Shown piece by piece: positions 41,835-52,000 of a DNA stretch of 54,688 bases. The position numbers and the translations under genes are program-made. The notes under the pieces were generated by a model. That model ran no database searches and was not told where the DNA came from. It worked only from the letters and a program-made list of their open reading frames with translations. Source of the stretch: Desulfobacteraceae bacterium. GTDB lineage: Bacteria; Desulfobacterota; Desulfobacteria; Desulfobacterales; Desulfobacteraceae. Each line of letters starts with the position of its first letter. Within the stretch, counting starts at the first letter, position 1. Location of the stretch: positions 1 through 54,688 of the forward strand of contig JAAEMK010000489.1 in assembly GCA_024225635.1 (NCBI GenBank). Direction: 5' to 3'.

Positions 41835-41909
41835 AAAGCCGTGGGCAACTCTCCCACGGCTTTTTTTATTTCAAGGCCGTGGAGAAGCTCCTGCTCCATG
41901 GCCTTTTTT
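41835..41909 (+). promoter_or_regulatory. Attenuator with two terminator hairpins before the DAHP synthase gene
   Basis: Hairpin 1 has a perfect 11-bp stem (41835-41845 with 41853-41863) and seven T. Hairpin 2 has a 12-bp stem with one G-U pair (41873-41884 with 41894-41905) and six T. The 3' arm of hairpin 1 (41854-41860) can instead pair with the 5' arm of hairpin 2 (41876-41882), making an antiterminator. The arrangement is the same as at 6271-6342, although the sequences are different. Confidence 0.85.
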
Positions 41910-41939
41910 AGTTTAACCTATCCTTTAGGAGACCGTATC

Positions 41940-42989
41940 ATGAAACAACAGTCCTATGATGTAAATGTGGAATCGTTTGAGCCCCTGATTGCCCCCAGCG
42001 CCCTGAAAAAGGAGCTGCCCATGACAGAAACGGATATTGCCACGGTGATATCCAGCCGGGCGACCATTGAGAGAATCCTGCGCAAGGAGGACAAGCGCAT
42101 GCTGGTGGTCACCGGCCCCTGCTCCATCCATGACGACGAGGCCGCCCTGGAGTATGCCGAAAAGCTCAGGGAGCTCAGCCGCCGGGTTGAGGATCAACTC
42201 TATCTTGTCATGCGGGTTTACTTTGAAAAACCCAGGACCACCGTGGGATGGAAGGGGCTGATCAATGATCCCCGCATGGACGGGTCCTGCGACATGGCGG
42301 CCGGGCTGAAAAGGGCCCGCAAGCTGCTTCTGGACATCACCGCCATGGGCCTGCCCACGGCAACGGAGATGCTGGATCCCTTCACTCCCCAGTATATCGC
42401 GGGGCTTGTCAGCTGGGCCGCCATCGGGGCCAGGACCACGGAATCCCAGACCCACCGGGCCATGGCGTCGGGGCTTTCCATGCCCGTGGGGTTCAAGAAC
42501 TGTACGGACGGCGGCCTTGCCAATGCCTGTAATGCCATGGTGGCGGCCGGATCGCCCCAGAGTTTTCTGGGCATCGATCCCCAGGGCCGGTCCAGCATCA
42601 TCAAGACCAAGGGCAATTCCGGGGCCCACATCGTGCTCCGGGGTGGGGTGAGGCCCAATTACGATTGTGTGAGCGTGGGGGAGGCCATGGCCCAGCTCAA
42701 GGCCCGGAACCTGCCCCAGTCCATTGTGGTGGACTGTTCCCATGCCAACTCGCGGAAAAAATTCCAGGGCCAGGCCCTGGTGTGGCAGGATGTCCTGAAC
42801 CAGCGGCTCAACGGCAATGATGCCCTGGTGGGCATGATGCTCGAGAGCAATATCAACGAGGGAAGCCAGCCCTGTAACGTTGATCCCGCACAGTTGAAGT
42901 ACGGGGTTTCCATCACGGATGAGTGCATTTCATGGGAAACCACGGAGGAGCTCATCCTGTCCGCCCATGACCAATTCAAGGCCCGCTAA
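41940..42989 (+). CDS. DAHP synthase, class I-alpha (AroFGH type)
   Basis: This 349-residue enzyme matches the E. coli AroF/G/H class in length and motifs: LVVTGPCSIHDDEAALEYA, MRVYFEKPRTTVGWKGLIND, WAAIGARTTESQTHR, GFKNCTDGG and IVVDCSHANSRKK. It duplicates the reaction of the class I-beta enzyme at 5203 but has a different fold extension and feedback site. ATG 41940 follows TAGGAGACCGTATC. It lies 30 bp beyond the attenuator and 38 bp before aroB, forming a shikimate operon controlled by aromatic supply. Which amino acid inhibits the enzyme is not clear from sequence. Confidence 0.95.
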   Translation: MKQQSYDVNVESFEPLIAPSALKKELPMTETDIATVISSRATIERILRKEDKRMLVVTGPCSIHDDEAALEYAEKLRELSRRVEDQLYLVMRVYFEKPRTTVGWKGLINDPRMDGSCDMAAGLKRARKLLLDITAMGLPTATEMLDPFTPQYIAGLVSWAAIGARTTESQTHRAMASGLSMPVGFKNCTDGGLANACNAMVAAGSPQSFLGIDPQGRSSIIKTKGNSGAHIVLRGGVRPNYDCVSVGEAMAQLKARNLPQSIVVDCSHANSRKKFQGQALVWQDVLNQRLNGNDALVGMMLESNINEGSQPCNVDPAQLKYGVSITDECISWETTEELILSAHDQFKAR

Positions 42990-43027
42990 AACCGGGCCTG
43001 AAGCAAAACACCTTTGGGAGAGCTTTT

Positions 43028-44059
43028 ATGAAAATTCTTGATATCCAGGGCCGTACCGGCCATTCCACCCTTGCCATCGGGGAACGGCTGGGCAATCTTT
43101 CCAACTATATTCCTGAAAACACGGTAATCATCACGGACGGCCATGTGCGTTCCCTTTACCAGGACCGGTTTCCCCCCTGTCCGGTCATCGAGATCGGCTG
43201 CGGCGAGGAGATCAAGACCCTGGACACGGTCCAAACCATCTATCAGCAGCTGGTGGAACTGGAAGTGGACCGCTCCTGGTTTATTGTGGGCATCGGCGGG
43301 GGCATTGTCTGCGACATCACGGGGTTTGTCGCCTCCACCTATCTTCGCGGGGTCCGGTTCGGGTTTGTTTCCTCCACCCTGCTGGCCCAGGTGGATGCCA
43401 GTGTGGGCGGCAAAAACGGGGTTAATTTCTCCGGCTATAAGAATATGGTGGGGGTGTTTAACCAGCCCGAGTTTGTGATCTGCGACCTTGAGTTGTTGAG
43501 GAGCCTTCCCCAGGGCGAGGTGCTTTGCGGCCTTGCCGAGATCATCAAGCATGCCTGCATCGAGGATACGGCCATGTTTGAGTTCCTTGAAGCCGCATCC
43601 GGCCGGGCCCTGGCCCTGGACCCCGATGCCATAGAGCGCCTGGTGCATGATTCCGTGGTGATCAAATCCACCATCGTCAACCGGGATGAACGGGAGCAGG
43701 GGGAGCGCAGGAAGCTCAACTTCGGCCACACCTTCGGCCATGCCTTTGAGAAGATCCTCCGGGTGCCCCATGGTGAGGCCGTGGCTGCCGGCATGGTGGC
43801 GGCGTCGGCCCTTTCCGTCAAGAAAGGGTATTTAAGCCCGGAAGATGCCCGCCGCATCGAGACTCTCTTGGAAAGCGTCAACCTTCCCACCCGGTTTTCC
43901 GTCTCCGGGGAGAAGGTGGTGGATGCCATGCGCCGGGACAAGAAAAGGGAAGGGGATGTGATTCACTTTGTGCTGCTCAAGGGGCTGGGCAAGGCCGTGG
44001 TGGAAGCCATTTCCCTTGGGGAGCTTGAAGCGTACATGGCGGAGCCGGACCTTTTTTGA
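43028..44059 (+). CDS. aroB: 3-Dehydroquinate synthase
   Basis: This 343-residue enzyme performs the second shikimate step, cyclising DAHP to 3-dehydroquinate with NAD+. Visible are the NAD-binding GIGGGIVCDITGFVASTYLRG, STLLAQVDASVGGKNGVNF, and the metal ligands in LAEIIKHACI and NFGHTFGHAFE. The reading frame is complete. It follows the class I-alpha DAHP synthase gene and shares its leader. A short GC hairpin follows the stop (44064-44071 with 44084-44091) but lacks a T-run. Confidence 0.95.
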   Translation: MKILDIQGRTGHSTLAIGERLGNLSNYIPENTVIITDGHVRSLYQDRFPPCPVIEIGCGEEIKTLDTVQTIYQQLVELEVDRSWFIVGIGGGIVCDITGFVASTYLRGVRFGFVSSTLLAQVDASVGGKNGVNFSGYKNMVGVFNQPEFVICDLELLRSLPQGEVLCGLAEIIKHACIEDTAMFEFLEAASGRALALDPDAIERLVHDSVVIKSTIVNRDEREQGERRKLNFGHTFGHAFEKILRVPHGEAVAAGMVAASALSVKKGYLSPEDARRIETLLESVNLPTRFSVSGEKVVDAMRRDKKREGDVIHFVLLKGLGKAVVEAISLGELEAYMAEPDLF

Positions 44060-44063
44060 TGGG

Positions 44064-44091
44064 CCCCCGGCGGGCTGATGCGGGCCGGGGG
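44064..44091 (+). terminator. Weak GC-rich hairpin after aroB
   Basis: An 8-bp stem CCCCCGGC/GCCGGGGG follows aroB by 5 nt. No T-run follows, so intrinsic termination would be inefficient. The gap to the convergent creD gene holds nothing else. Confidence 0.35.
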
Positions 44092-44124
44092 TAACGCCCC
44101 GGCTGCACCTTTTTCCTTATTGGA

Positions 44125-45462
44125 TTATTTCTGGGGTTGATCCTTGTCCAGGGCGTACCAGTCTATCTTTCTTGTGATATACATCACCGTGGCCAATACG
44201 ATGAATAAGCCGATACTTCCCATGAGCAGGGCATAATCCTCAAGTTGAAGGACAATATACAGGTAGGTGTACAGGACGATCAGGATGCCGCAGACGGTCA
44301 AGGCAAAAGGGTTGTTCTTTAAAATCCCCCTGGAATAGCCGGTGATGGTGGTGGTGATGGCCCCAGCCGACAGGATATAGGCAAGATCGAAATTCAAATG
44401 CTCGGAAAGGGCGAGGAGTAAAACGTAAAATAGAATAATGGCGAGCCCGATTAAAATGTACTGAATCGGATGCACTCTTTTCCGGTTGATCACTTCTGAA
44501 AAGAAAAACGCGGAAAATGTGAAAACGATGAACATTAAGGCATATTTCGATATTCGAATGGATTTCTGATATATGTCCGCCGTGATCAGCAGTCTCAGGC
44601 CAAAGGACGCCTCTCCCACCATATATTGATTCCCCACCCAGAATTGAGGAAAATTTCTGTTGAGGTGGAGAATGTTCCAGGCTGCTGAAAACCCATTTTT
44701 ACTCACCTCCCTTGTCACCGGGAGGAAAGCGCCGTTGAAGCTTGGTGAGGGCCAGGGCGATTCAAGCTTGACCCGGGTGGTCTCACCCACCGGGATGAAG
44801 CGGATCTGGTCACTGCCGTTGAGGTTCAGTTCCAGGGAAAAACGGCCGTCGTCGAGGTCCGGGGAGAGGGGAATATTGCATTGTACGCCTGATGACGCAA
44901 TGTCCGTTGTTTTCAGGCCCGGGCCTGCTTTATACCCGTTGCCGTTGAACTGGATGGAGATATTGTCCCGGATGCCTCCCATGTCCGTGATCCCCATGGA
45001 AAAGACGGCCTTTTCCCACAGTACATTACCCGGATCAATGTTGTACTGGTTGAGCATGGGCAGTGTAAAGCCGCCATCCATTTTGATGCGGGTGTTGTAC
45101 AGGACCGCTTCATAAAGACTTCGATATCTGATTGTCGGGTCCAGCTGTCCGGTAATGTTTATCTCCTTGGGTAAAACATGAAAATATCGAATATTGAATT
45201 TTACCTTGTCCTTCTCGTCCTTGTAATAAGACTTGAACGGAACGGTCAGGAAAGGGCCGGTAATGGTTTGGCTGTTTCCCCATTTTTGGTTGATTTCCCG
45301 AACCACTTCGTCCCGTCTTGACTCCCGTTCCCGCATCAGTGAAGAAACCATTGAGGTTGGAATGAGAAGGACCAGAACCAGCAGGCCGATGGAGATAATC
45401 TTCAGGGTTGCGGAGTTTCGAATGAAATTGCCTGTTTTCTTTAATGTGTCCTGGGTCGTCAT
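44125..45462 (-). CDS. creD: Cell envelope integrity protein CreD
   Basis: This 445-residue inner-membrane protein has the CreD layout. One N-terminal membrane helix (KIISIGLLVLVLLIPTSMV, about 20-40) is followed by a large periplasmic domain (INQKWGNSQTITGPFLTVPF is a family signature) and about six C-terminal membrane helices from residue 310. CreD belongs to the CreBC regulon in enterobacteria and affects envelope stress and beta-lactam response, but its biochemical role is unknown. No CreBC genes are adjacent. It converges with aroB and is divergent from the radical SAM gene. Confidence 0.9.
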   Translation of the reverse strand: MTTQDTLKKTGNFIRNSATLKIISIGLLVLVLLIPTSMVSSLMRERESRRDEVVREINQKWGNSQTITGPFLTVPFKSYYKDEKDKVKFNIRYFHVLPKEINITGQLDPTIRYRSLYEAVLYNTRIKMDGGFTLPMLNQYNIDPGNVLWEKAVFSMGITDMGGIRDNISIQFNGNGYKAGPGLKTTDIASSGVQCNIPLSPDLDDGRFSLELNLNGSDQIRFIPVGETTRVKLESPWPSPSFNGAFLPVTREVSKNGFSAAWNILHLNRNFPQFWVGNQYMVGEASFGLRLLITADIYQKSIRISKYALMFIVFTFSAFFFSEVINRKRVHPIQYILIGLAIILFYVLLLALSEHLNFDLAYILSAGAITTTITGYSRGILKNNPFALTVCGILIVLYTYLYIVLQLEDYALLMGSIGLFIVLATVMYITRKIDWYALDKDQPQK

Positions 45463-45702
45463 GGTTTTTTTCCTGATTTATCGGTTGGTTTGATGGTTAC
45501 TGTTTTGCATAGCGGCAATATTACTCGATTGGATACCCAAAGGCAAACCCGTTCTTATCCCGGCATGGCGTTCCAGGGATTCGGCTTGCGTTTTACCGCT
45601 GGAACTGGTAGCTGGAGAAAGCGGATGCCCACGGCCGCATTTACAGTTCGTCTGATTTGAGAAACTTATGGTTTGGCTTAACCTTTCATGGATGGGGGGT
45701 GT

Positions 45703-47130
45703 ATGACGTTTGATCCTTTGGTTTTCGCACAGAAGAATCGCCGGGAATATGGGGAGTCCTATGACGCCATGACCTGGCTTTCCGGGCAGGCGGCGGTTGA
45801 TGCCGCCCACCGGCGCGACCGGCTTCTGGACGCAATTTTTTCCGGCGGCGGCAATAACGGGGAATGGGGGTTCGCGAACACGAAACCGTTCACCGGAGAG
45901 CTCTCTCCCGGCTGCCGGCTGTGCGGTCAGGGCCTCTGGTCCTGCCTGTTTGTCAACAACCTGTGCAATGCAGGCTGTTTCTACTGCCCTTCGTCCCAGA
46001 AGGATAAATCCGTTCCCGGCACCGGCAGCCTTGAGTTTGCCGATCCCCATGATTACGTGGATTATCTCAATGCGTTTGACATCCGCGGGGTCAGCTTCAG
46101 CGGCGGCGAGCCCACCTTGACCTTTGACCGGGTGAAGCGGTTCCTGCGGATTTTGAGGCAGCGCCAGACCCGGCCCTTCTATATCTGGATGTACACAAAC
46201 GGCATCCTGATCACCCGGGAGATGCTCAAGCTGCTGGCGGACGAGGGGCTCGATGAGATCCGGTTTGACATCGGGGCGGACAGGTACAGCCTGGACAGGG
46301 TCAGGATGGCCGTGGGCATCATTCCTAAGGTCACGGTTGAGATCCCGGCCATACCTGAGGATCTTGGGCGCTTGAAGCAGGTGGTGTACGAGCTTGCCGA
46401 CATGGGGGTGGATTTCCTGAACCTTCATCAGCTCCGGTGCACCCCCTTTAACAAGGAGAAGTTCATCCGCCGGAACTACACCTTTCTCCACGGCCCCGGG
46501 GTGACGGTGCTTGAAACCGAGCTGACCGCCCTCGAGGTGATGAAGTACACCCTTGACGAAGGTATTCCCCTGCCGGTCAACTATTGTTCGTTCATCTACC
46601 GGCACCAGTTCCAGGGGGCGGGGGCGCGCAGGCGAAACGCCCGGATGGTTCGGAAGGGGTACGAAGATGTCACGGAAACAGGATATATCCGGTCCATGGC
46701 CCTGAAGGGTACGGCAAAAGCGATGGCCCGCATGAACGACCGGCTGGTTTCAGCCGGTTGCGATCCAGGCCTGTGGCATGTTGCGGAAAAAGGGGAGCGG
46801 CTGCTCTTTAACAGCCGTCTGTGGGATCACATGGATTTTGACGGCACGGAACTTTGCCTGAGCTATTTCAACACGGCCCTGCGGCCTGCACTCTCCTATC
46901 ATTATCCTTTCAAGGAGGTTGAACTCAATCAGGGGAAAAAGGTGGTGATCGAACGCCGGGCCGAGCAGCGGGAACTTCCCGTTCCGCCGGATATGGTCCG
47001 GGCGTTTTTTGACCGGTTTGTCCGGGGTCCCGGAATGTACGGGAACCCGGAACAAGTAATTGCCCCGGGTCCCATGGCGGAGGCCGCGGCCTATGAAACG
47101 TTCAGGCCGGGGCTCATGGATTATTTTTGA
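45703..47130 (+). CDS. Radical SAM protein
   Basis: This 475-residue protein has the radical SAM 4Fe-4S motif C-x3-C-x2-C in NNLCNAGCFYCPSSQ (about residue 90), preceded by a C-x2-C pair in SPGCRLCGQGLW. The SAM-binding SFSGGEPTLTFDRV follows, then a TIM-barrel region with DIGADRYSLDRV. The substrate is unknown; it resembles uncharacterised radical SAM proteins of anaerobes. ATG 45703 is preferred over ATG 45688 because GGGGGGTG stands just before it. It is monocistronic, with a good terminator after it. Confidence 0.88.
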   Translation: MTFDPLVFAQKNRREYGESYDAMTWLSGQAAVDAAHRRDRLLDAIFSGGGNNGEWGFANTKPFTGELSPGCRLCGQGLWSCLFVNNLCNAGCFYCPSSQKDKSVPGTGSLEFADPHDYVDYLNAFDIRGVSFSGGEPTLTFDRVKRFLRILRQRQTRPFYIWMYTNGILITREMLKLLADEGLDEIRFDIGADRYSLDRVRMAVGIIPKVTVEIPAIPEDLGRLKQVVYELADMGVDFLNLHQLRCTPFNKEKFIRRNYTFLHGPGVTVLETELTALEVMKYTLDEGIPLPVNYCSFIYRHQFQGAGARRRNARMVRKGYEDVTETGYIRSMALKGTAKAMARMNDRLVSAGCDPGLWHVAEKGERLLFNSRLWDHMDFDGTELCLSYFNTALRPALSYHYPFKEVELNQGKKVVIERRAEQRELPVPPDMVRAFFDRFVRGPGMYGNPEQVIAPGPMAEAAAYETFRPGLMDYF

Positions 47131-47133
47131 ATG

Positions 47134-47177
47134 GCCGGGAGAGCCGCCAGGGCGGGTTTCTCCCGGCAGGTTTTTTT
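47134..47177 (+). terminator. Terminator of the radical SAM gene
   Basis: A perfect 9-bp stem (47134-47142 with 47159-47167) is followed by AGG and seven T. It starts 4 nt after the stop and separates the gene from the convergent transporter gene. Confidence 0.85.
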
Positions 47178-47179
47178 CG

Positions 47180-48724
47180 TTAGTTGGTGGCCACCAGGGC
47201 CCACTGGGGAATCATGCCGGGCTCAATGGCGAAAACCATGGTTCCAATGGCAAAGAAGATCCCCGTGATCACCACGATACCGATGAAATTGATCAAAACA
47301 CCCGCCTTGACCATGTCGAACATCCGGATCCGGCCGCTGCTGAAAACAATGGCATTGGGCGGTGTGGCAATGGGCATCATGAATGCGCAGGAGGCGGAAA
47401 GGGTCGCCGGAATCAGCAGCATCAGGGGATTGATCTTCATGGCCACGGCAATGGATGAGAGAATGGGCAGAATCATCTGGGTGGTGGCGGTATTGGAGGT
47501 CAGCTCCGTCAGAAAGGTGAGGGTGGTGCAGATGCTTGAGATCATCACCACCGAGCTTGTGCCTTCCAGGATCTGGAGTTTGTTGCCGATGAACACGGAC
47601 AGCCCGGAGAGCTGAAAGCCCTTGGCCAGGGCAAACCCGCCGCCGAACAGAAGGATAATGCCCCAGGGCAGTTTGCTGAACACCTTGCTGTCAAGTATGG
47701 TGGCGGAGTCGCTTTCTTTCCGGGTCACGGGCAGGAAAAACAGGATCATGGACATGGAGATGGCCACGGTACCGTCATCCACCAGGGAGGGAAACGGCAG
47801 CATGGATGCCCAGCCCGGCATAACGGCGAATCCCAGGTTCAGGTTTTTCCTGAAGATCCATAAAATAGCTGTCATGGCAAACACCAGGAGCACCTTTTTC
47901 TCCTCGGCTGAGATGGGGCCAAGATCGTTGTACTCCTTTTCAACCACGGTGGGGTCGACCCGTACATGGGCCGGGGTCCGGTAAAACACCTGGGTCAGCA
48001 GGAACCAGATGATGCCGAGCATGATAATGGTCAGGGGCAGGGCCATGAGCATCCAGGTGCCGAAGGAGATGGCTGGCGCTGCCGGGAAGAGCTGCTCAAA
48101 GGTACGGCTCAGCACGAGGTTGGGCGGGGTGCCCACCAGGGTGGCGGCGCCGCCCATGGACGCTGCATAGGCGATCCCCAGAAGCAGGGGGATGGCAAAG
48201 GATTTGGTGGTTTCCTCACCAAACTGTTCCTCCATTTTCAGAATGATGGAAAGACCGATGGGGAGCATCATCACGGCGGTGGCTGTGTTGGAGATCCACA
48301 TGGACAGAAAGGCCGACGCGATCATGAAACCGAATATGATGCGGGAAGGGCCGCCGCCGATGGTTTTCACCGTGAACAGGGCGATGCGCTTGTGGAGGTT
48401 CCATTTCTCCATGGCAAGGGCGATGAGGAATCCGCCCATGAACAGGAATATGGTGCTGTTGAAATAGACCCCGGCCGCGGTTTTGCCCTTCATGATGCCC
48501 AGGAGGGGGTACAGGATAACGGGAAACAGTGACGTGGCCGCGAGCGGGATGGCCTCGGTCACCCACATCACCGCCATGAGAACGGCCACGGCCGCCATGC
48601 GCGTGACCTCGGGGTGGGCCGGGTCAAGGTTCATCATCCATACCAGGGCAAAGAGTACAGGACCCAGCACGAGACCTGTTGTTTGCAGTTTGGACCTCTT
48701 ATTCACGTTCACTTCAGATGCCAT
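47180..48724 (-). CDS. DASS-family sodium:dicarboxylate symporter
   Basis: This 514-residue membrane protein has about 11-12 helices and the two inverted-repeat SNT motifs of DASS/SLC13 transporters: MWISNTATAVMMLPIGLSI and ELTSNTATTQMILPIL. It imports C4-dicarboxylates such as succinate or malate with Na+. The ribosome site AATGGAGGAG precedes ATG 48724. It is transcribed divergently from a sensor kinase/NtrC-type regulator pair and has a sigma-54 promoter. This mirrors the Dct logic of dicarboxylate uptake with an unrelated transporter. The exact substrate is inferred from the family. Confidence 0.92.
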   Translation of the reverse strand: MASEVNVNKRSKLQTTGLVLGPVLFALVWMMNLDPAHPEVTRMAAVAVLMAVMWVTEAIPLAATSLFPVILYPLLGIMKGKTAAGVYFNSTIFLFMGGFLIALAMEKWNLHKRIALFTVKTIGGGPSRIIFGFMIASAFLSMWISNTATAVMMLPIGLSIILKMEEQFGEETTKSFAIPLLLGIAYAASMGGAATLVGTPPNLVLSRTFEQLFPAAPAISFGTWMLMALPLTIIMLGIIWFLLTQVFYRTPAHVRVDPTVVEKEYNDLGPISAEEKKVLLVFAMTAILWIFRKNLNLGFAVMPGWASMLPFPSLVDDGTVAISMSMILFFLPVTRKESDSATILDSKVFSKLPWGIILLFGGGFALAKGFQLSGLSVFIGNKLQILEGTSSVVMISSICTTLTFLTELTSNTATTQMILPILSSIAVAMKINPLMLLIPATLSASCAFMMPIATPPNAIVFSSGRIRMFDMVKAGVLINFIGIVVITGIFFAIGTMVFAIEPGMIPQWALVATN

Positions 48725-48788
48725 TAATACTCCTCCATTGGGTGATAAGCTTATGGGTTTTTACTTTTTTCTAATGCTTTTCCCATAC

Positions 48789-48803
48789 GCAAGTAATATG
48801 CCA
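48789..48803 (-). promoter_or_regulatory. Sigma-54 promoter of the dicarboxylate transporter gene
   Basis: On the minus strand TGGCAT-N5-TTGC (48803-48789) matches the -24/-12 consensus with exact spacing. It lies 65 bp before the transporter ATG. It fits the adjacent NtrC-type regulator, which has the GAFTDA sigma-54 contact loop. Confidence 0.8.
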
Positions 48804-48956
48804 GAAGAGTGAAACCGGGGTACAAACAGGCCCGCTTCTTGGGGGTGCCGGAGAGGAGGGCCTTGTTTTAAGGGGCGTTCCAGGGGAAAAAACAGTTCCC
48901 ATGGCCCATAAGGGAAGGGCGGCATGGGATACTGCTTACCGGGGGCGGCCGGACCA

Positions 48957-48981
48957 AAATTCACCGCCATTCGGCGAATTT
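48957..48981. promoter_or_regulatory. Candidate upstream activator site for the NtrC-type regulator
   Basis: AAATTCACCG-N5-CGGCGAATTT is a 10-bp dyad with one mismatch, about 160 bp upstream of the sigma-54 promoter, a normal enhancer distance. A second weaker dyad (CGCCG-N10-CGGCG) follows within 25 bp. The dyad is directly visible; binding by the neighbouring regulator is inferred. Confidence 0.6.
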
Positions 48982-49092
48982 CCGCCGGTTCATTCAACGG
49001 CGTCCGCTATTTTTTGTTTGTGCCCGGCCGGTAAACATATTAATGTAAGCACCCCTGTAGCGGTTTGAAAGCCATCCATGGTAAATTGACTT

Positions 49093-52000
49093 ATGACAGA
49101 CGGGATTGAACAGATGCATCATATGAAGTTTGGAATATTGAAAAAATTCTTGGCCGGTTTCCTGCTCCTCTCCCTGATGCCCCTGGTGGGGCTGAGCGCA
49201 TATACCTGGATGCGCATGAACCGCACCGTTGCCATCCTTGTCGACAGCAGCAGGGACGCATTGACCCAGAATTCCATGTCCCTTCTCGAGGCCCGGGCCC
49301 AGGCCATTGCCGGCCAGGTGGAGCAGCTTCTTTCCGCCGGCATGGACGATTTGAACATGCTGGCCACCCTGCCGGTTGATCTAAAGATTTACAGGGATTT
49401 TGCCGGGGCGCACCACCGGGAGATATGGATGGGCGCGCCCATGTCCGATTCCCGGGAGGGGGTCAAAAAAACGATCCCCCTGTATAACGAAGTCACCTTT
49501 GCCGACACCCTGGGCCGGGAGAAGATCCTCATCCGGGAGGGTGGTTCAATGGCACAGGGTCGGGATGTCTCCGGCACATTCCAGGGCCGCTTTGGTCCGG
49601 AGAACTATTTCACGGAGACCATGGCCATGGCGGACCAGGCGGTCTACGTTTCCCATTTGACAGGTTTCCATGTGCCCGGGCCATCCGGCGGGGAGGCGGT
49701 CGCGGGAGAGGCCCCCGGCAGCCTTGCCTACCGGGGCGTCATTCGATTCGCCAAAAAGGTGTATCATGAAGGACGCCTCCTGGGGGTTGTCTCCCTGGCC
49801 CTTGACCACCGGCACCTCATGGAGTTTACCCAGCATGTGCTGCCCTTCAGGGATGAAAAGGTGGCCTATCCCAGCTATGCCAGCGGCAACTATGCCTTTA
49901 TGTTTGATGATGAAGGGTGGATGCTTACCCATCCCAAACCCTGGGACATCCGGGGCTTTGACCGGGACGGCAGCCTGGTTGATCCGGCCTCCGGCCAATA
50001 CCGGCAAGCCTTGATCAAGGCGGGGCAACAGCCGTTCAACCTGCTCCATGTTCCCTTTGTGCATGAAAATTACCAGCAGATTGCCCGGGAGGTGATCGCC
50101 GGCAGGTCCGGTGTCCGCCAGACTGCGAGTGTGGGCGGGATCTCCCGGGTGCTTGCCTTCGCCCCCATCAAATTCAACCATGGGGCGTACCGGAAGACCG
50201 GCTGTTTCGGCGGTGTCACCCTGGGGGCCCAGACCGAAGCGTTCCACCGGACCGTGAACCGCACCTTTGATGAAATCCACTTCATGCTTGGCAAAATCGC
50301 GGGCAGCTATTTCTGGCTGATCTTTGTGACCGGCATTGTCGTGGCGGGGATTGCCGTGTGGCTTGCCCGGAGCTTTACCCTGCCCATACGCATGCTCATC
50401 GAAAAGATCAGTGATATCAGCCGGGGCAAGTACGATGTGGACATCTCCATCACCAGGGGGGATGAGCTGGGCATCCTGGGACGGGAGTTCTCCATCATGA
50501 GCCATAAGCTCAAGCAGCACGAAGAGCACCTGGTCAAGTCCCTGGATGACCTTGAAAAGCATGTGGATATCCTGAAGAGCATCCACTCCGCAGGCCAGAT
50601 GTTCACCTTTGCCTTTGACCGGGAAAAGGTCTATGAGGTGATATTGAACACCTGCGTGGAGGGCATTGGATTCAAGCGGGCCATGCTTTTCATCCCCAAT
50701 GGCAAGTCCACCCGCCTTGAGCTGGTAAAGGCCGCGGGCTTTGATCGCTGGATCGAAAAACTGATTTATGACAGTGCCCTGGAACCCATTGATATAAGTG
50801 CCGCGTCCGGGAACGGGGACCGGACCCAAGCCATCTCCCATGACATCATTTTAGATACCCTCTACGAGAGAATCACCTGCATCCTCGGGGAGAACTCCAT
50901 TGCTCTCGCCCCCATCACCATTGACGGCAGACTGACAGGGGTGCTGGGCGTGGATGTGGTCAGGGGCAAGAACAAGATTTCCGAAAAGAGAACCAAAACA
51001 TTGGACATCGTTGCCAATGAAGCCGGCATGGCCATCGAGCGGGCCCGGCTCATGGAGGAGGCCGTCAAGCGGCGGGAGTTCATTGAGAGCATTTTTTCCA
51101 ACATGTTAAGCGGGCTCATCGTGTTTGACAAGGAGGGGGCCATTCTCTCGGCCAACCCAAGGGCCATGAAATTCTTCAAGTGTTCCTGGAAAGAGATGCG
51201 CCGGTCTAACATTGAGGAGCTTCTTTTGCCCTATCCCGCCCTCATGGACCTGATCCGTGCGGAGCGGCCCCAGGGGGAGATCCGTGGGGCGCCCGTGGAC
51301 CTGACCCTGCCGGGCAACAAGCATATCTACCTGGAAACATCCATTTCAACCATCCAGGGCGGTCCCCGCAATTCCCAGGCCTCCACCCTGGTGATCTTCA
51401 GGGACATGACCACAAGGAAGAACATGGAACGGCATATCGCCCGGGCGGACAAGCTGGTCTCCCTGGGAATCCTGGCCGCCGGTATCGCCCATGAAATCAG
51501 AAATCCCCTCACGGGCATCACCCTGGTGCTGGATGATCTCCATGACCGGATTCCCAGCGGGACCGGGGACAGGGAGCTGATCCAGAAATCCCTGGAGGAG
51601 ATCGAAAAGCTGGAAAACATCGTGAACCGGCTGTTGGACTTTGCTTCCAAACCCGGCCACAACCCGGTGATGGAGGATCTCAACAAGGTGATTGACGACA
51701 CCCTGTTCTTTGTCTCCAAGCAGTGCAAAAGGCATGGGGTTGAGCTGCGCAAGGAGACGGCGGAAGACCTTCCCCGGGTGAACATCGACCGGGAGCGGAT
51801 TCGCCAGGCCATCCTGAACATCGTGCTCAATGCCTTGAACGTCCTGGACCGGGGGGGAGAGATCACCATCACAACGTCCCTTGTTGACAACCAGGAGGGC
51901 CGGTTTGTCGTGCTCTCCATCCGGGATAACGGGCCGGGCATTGCCCAGGACGACCTGGATAATATCTTTGATCCTTTTTTCAGCCGCAATCCCGAAGGGT

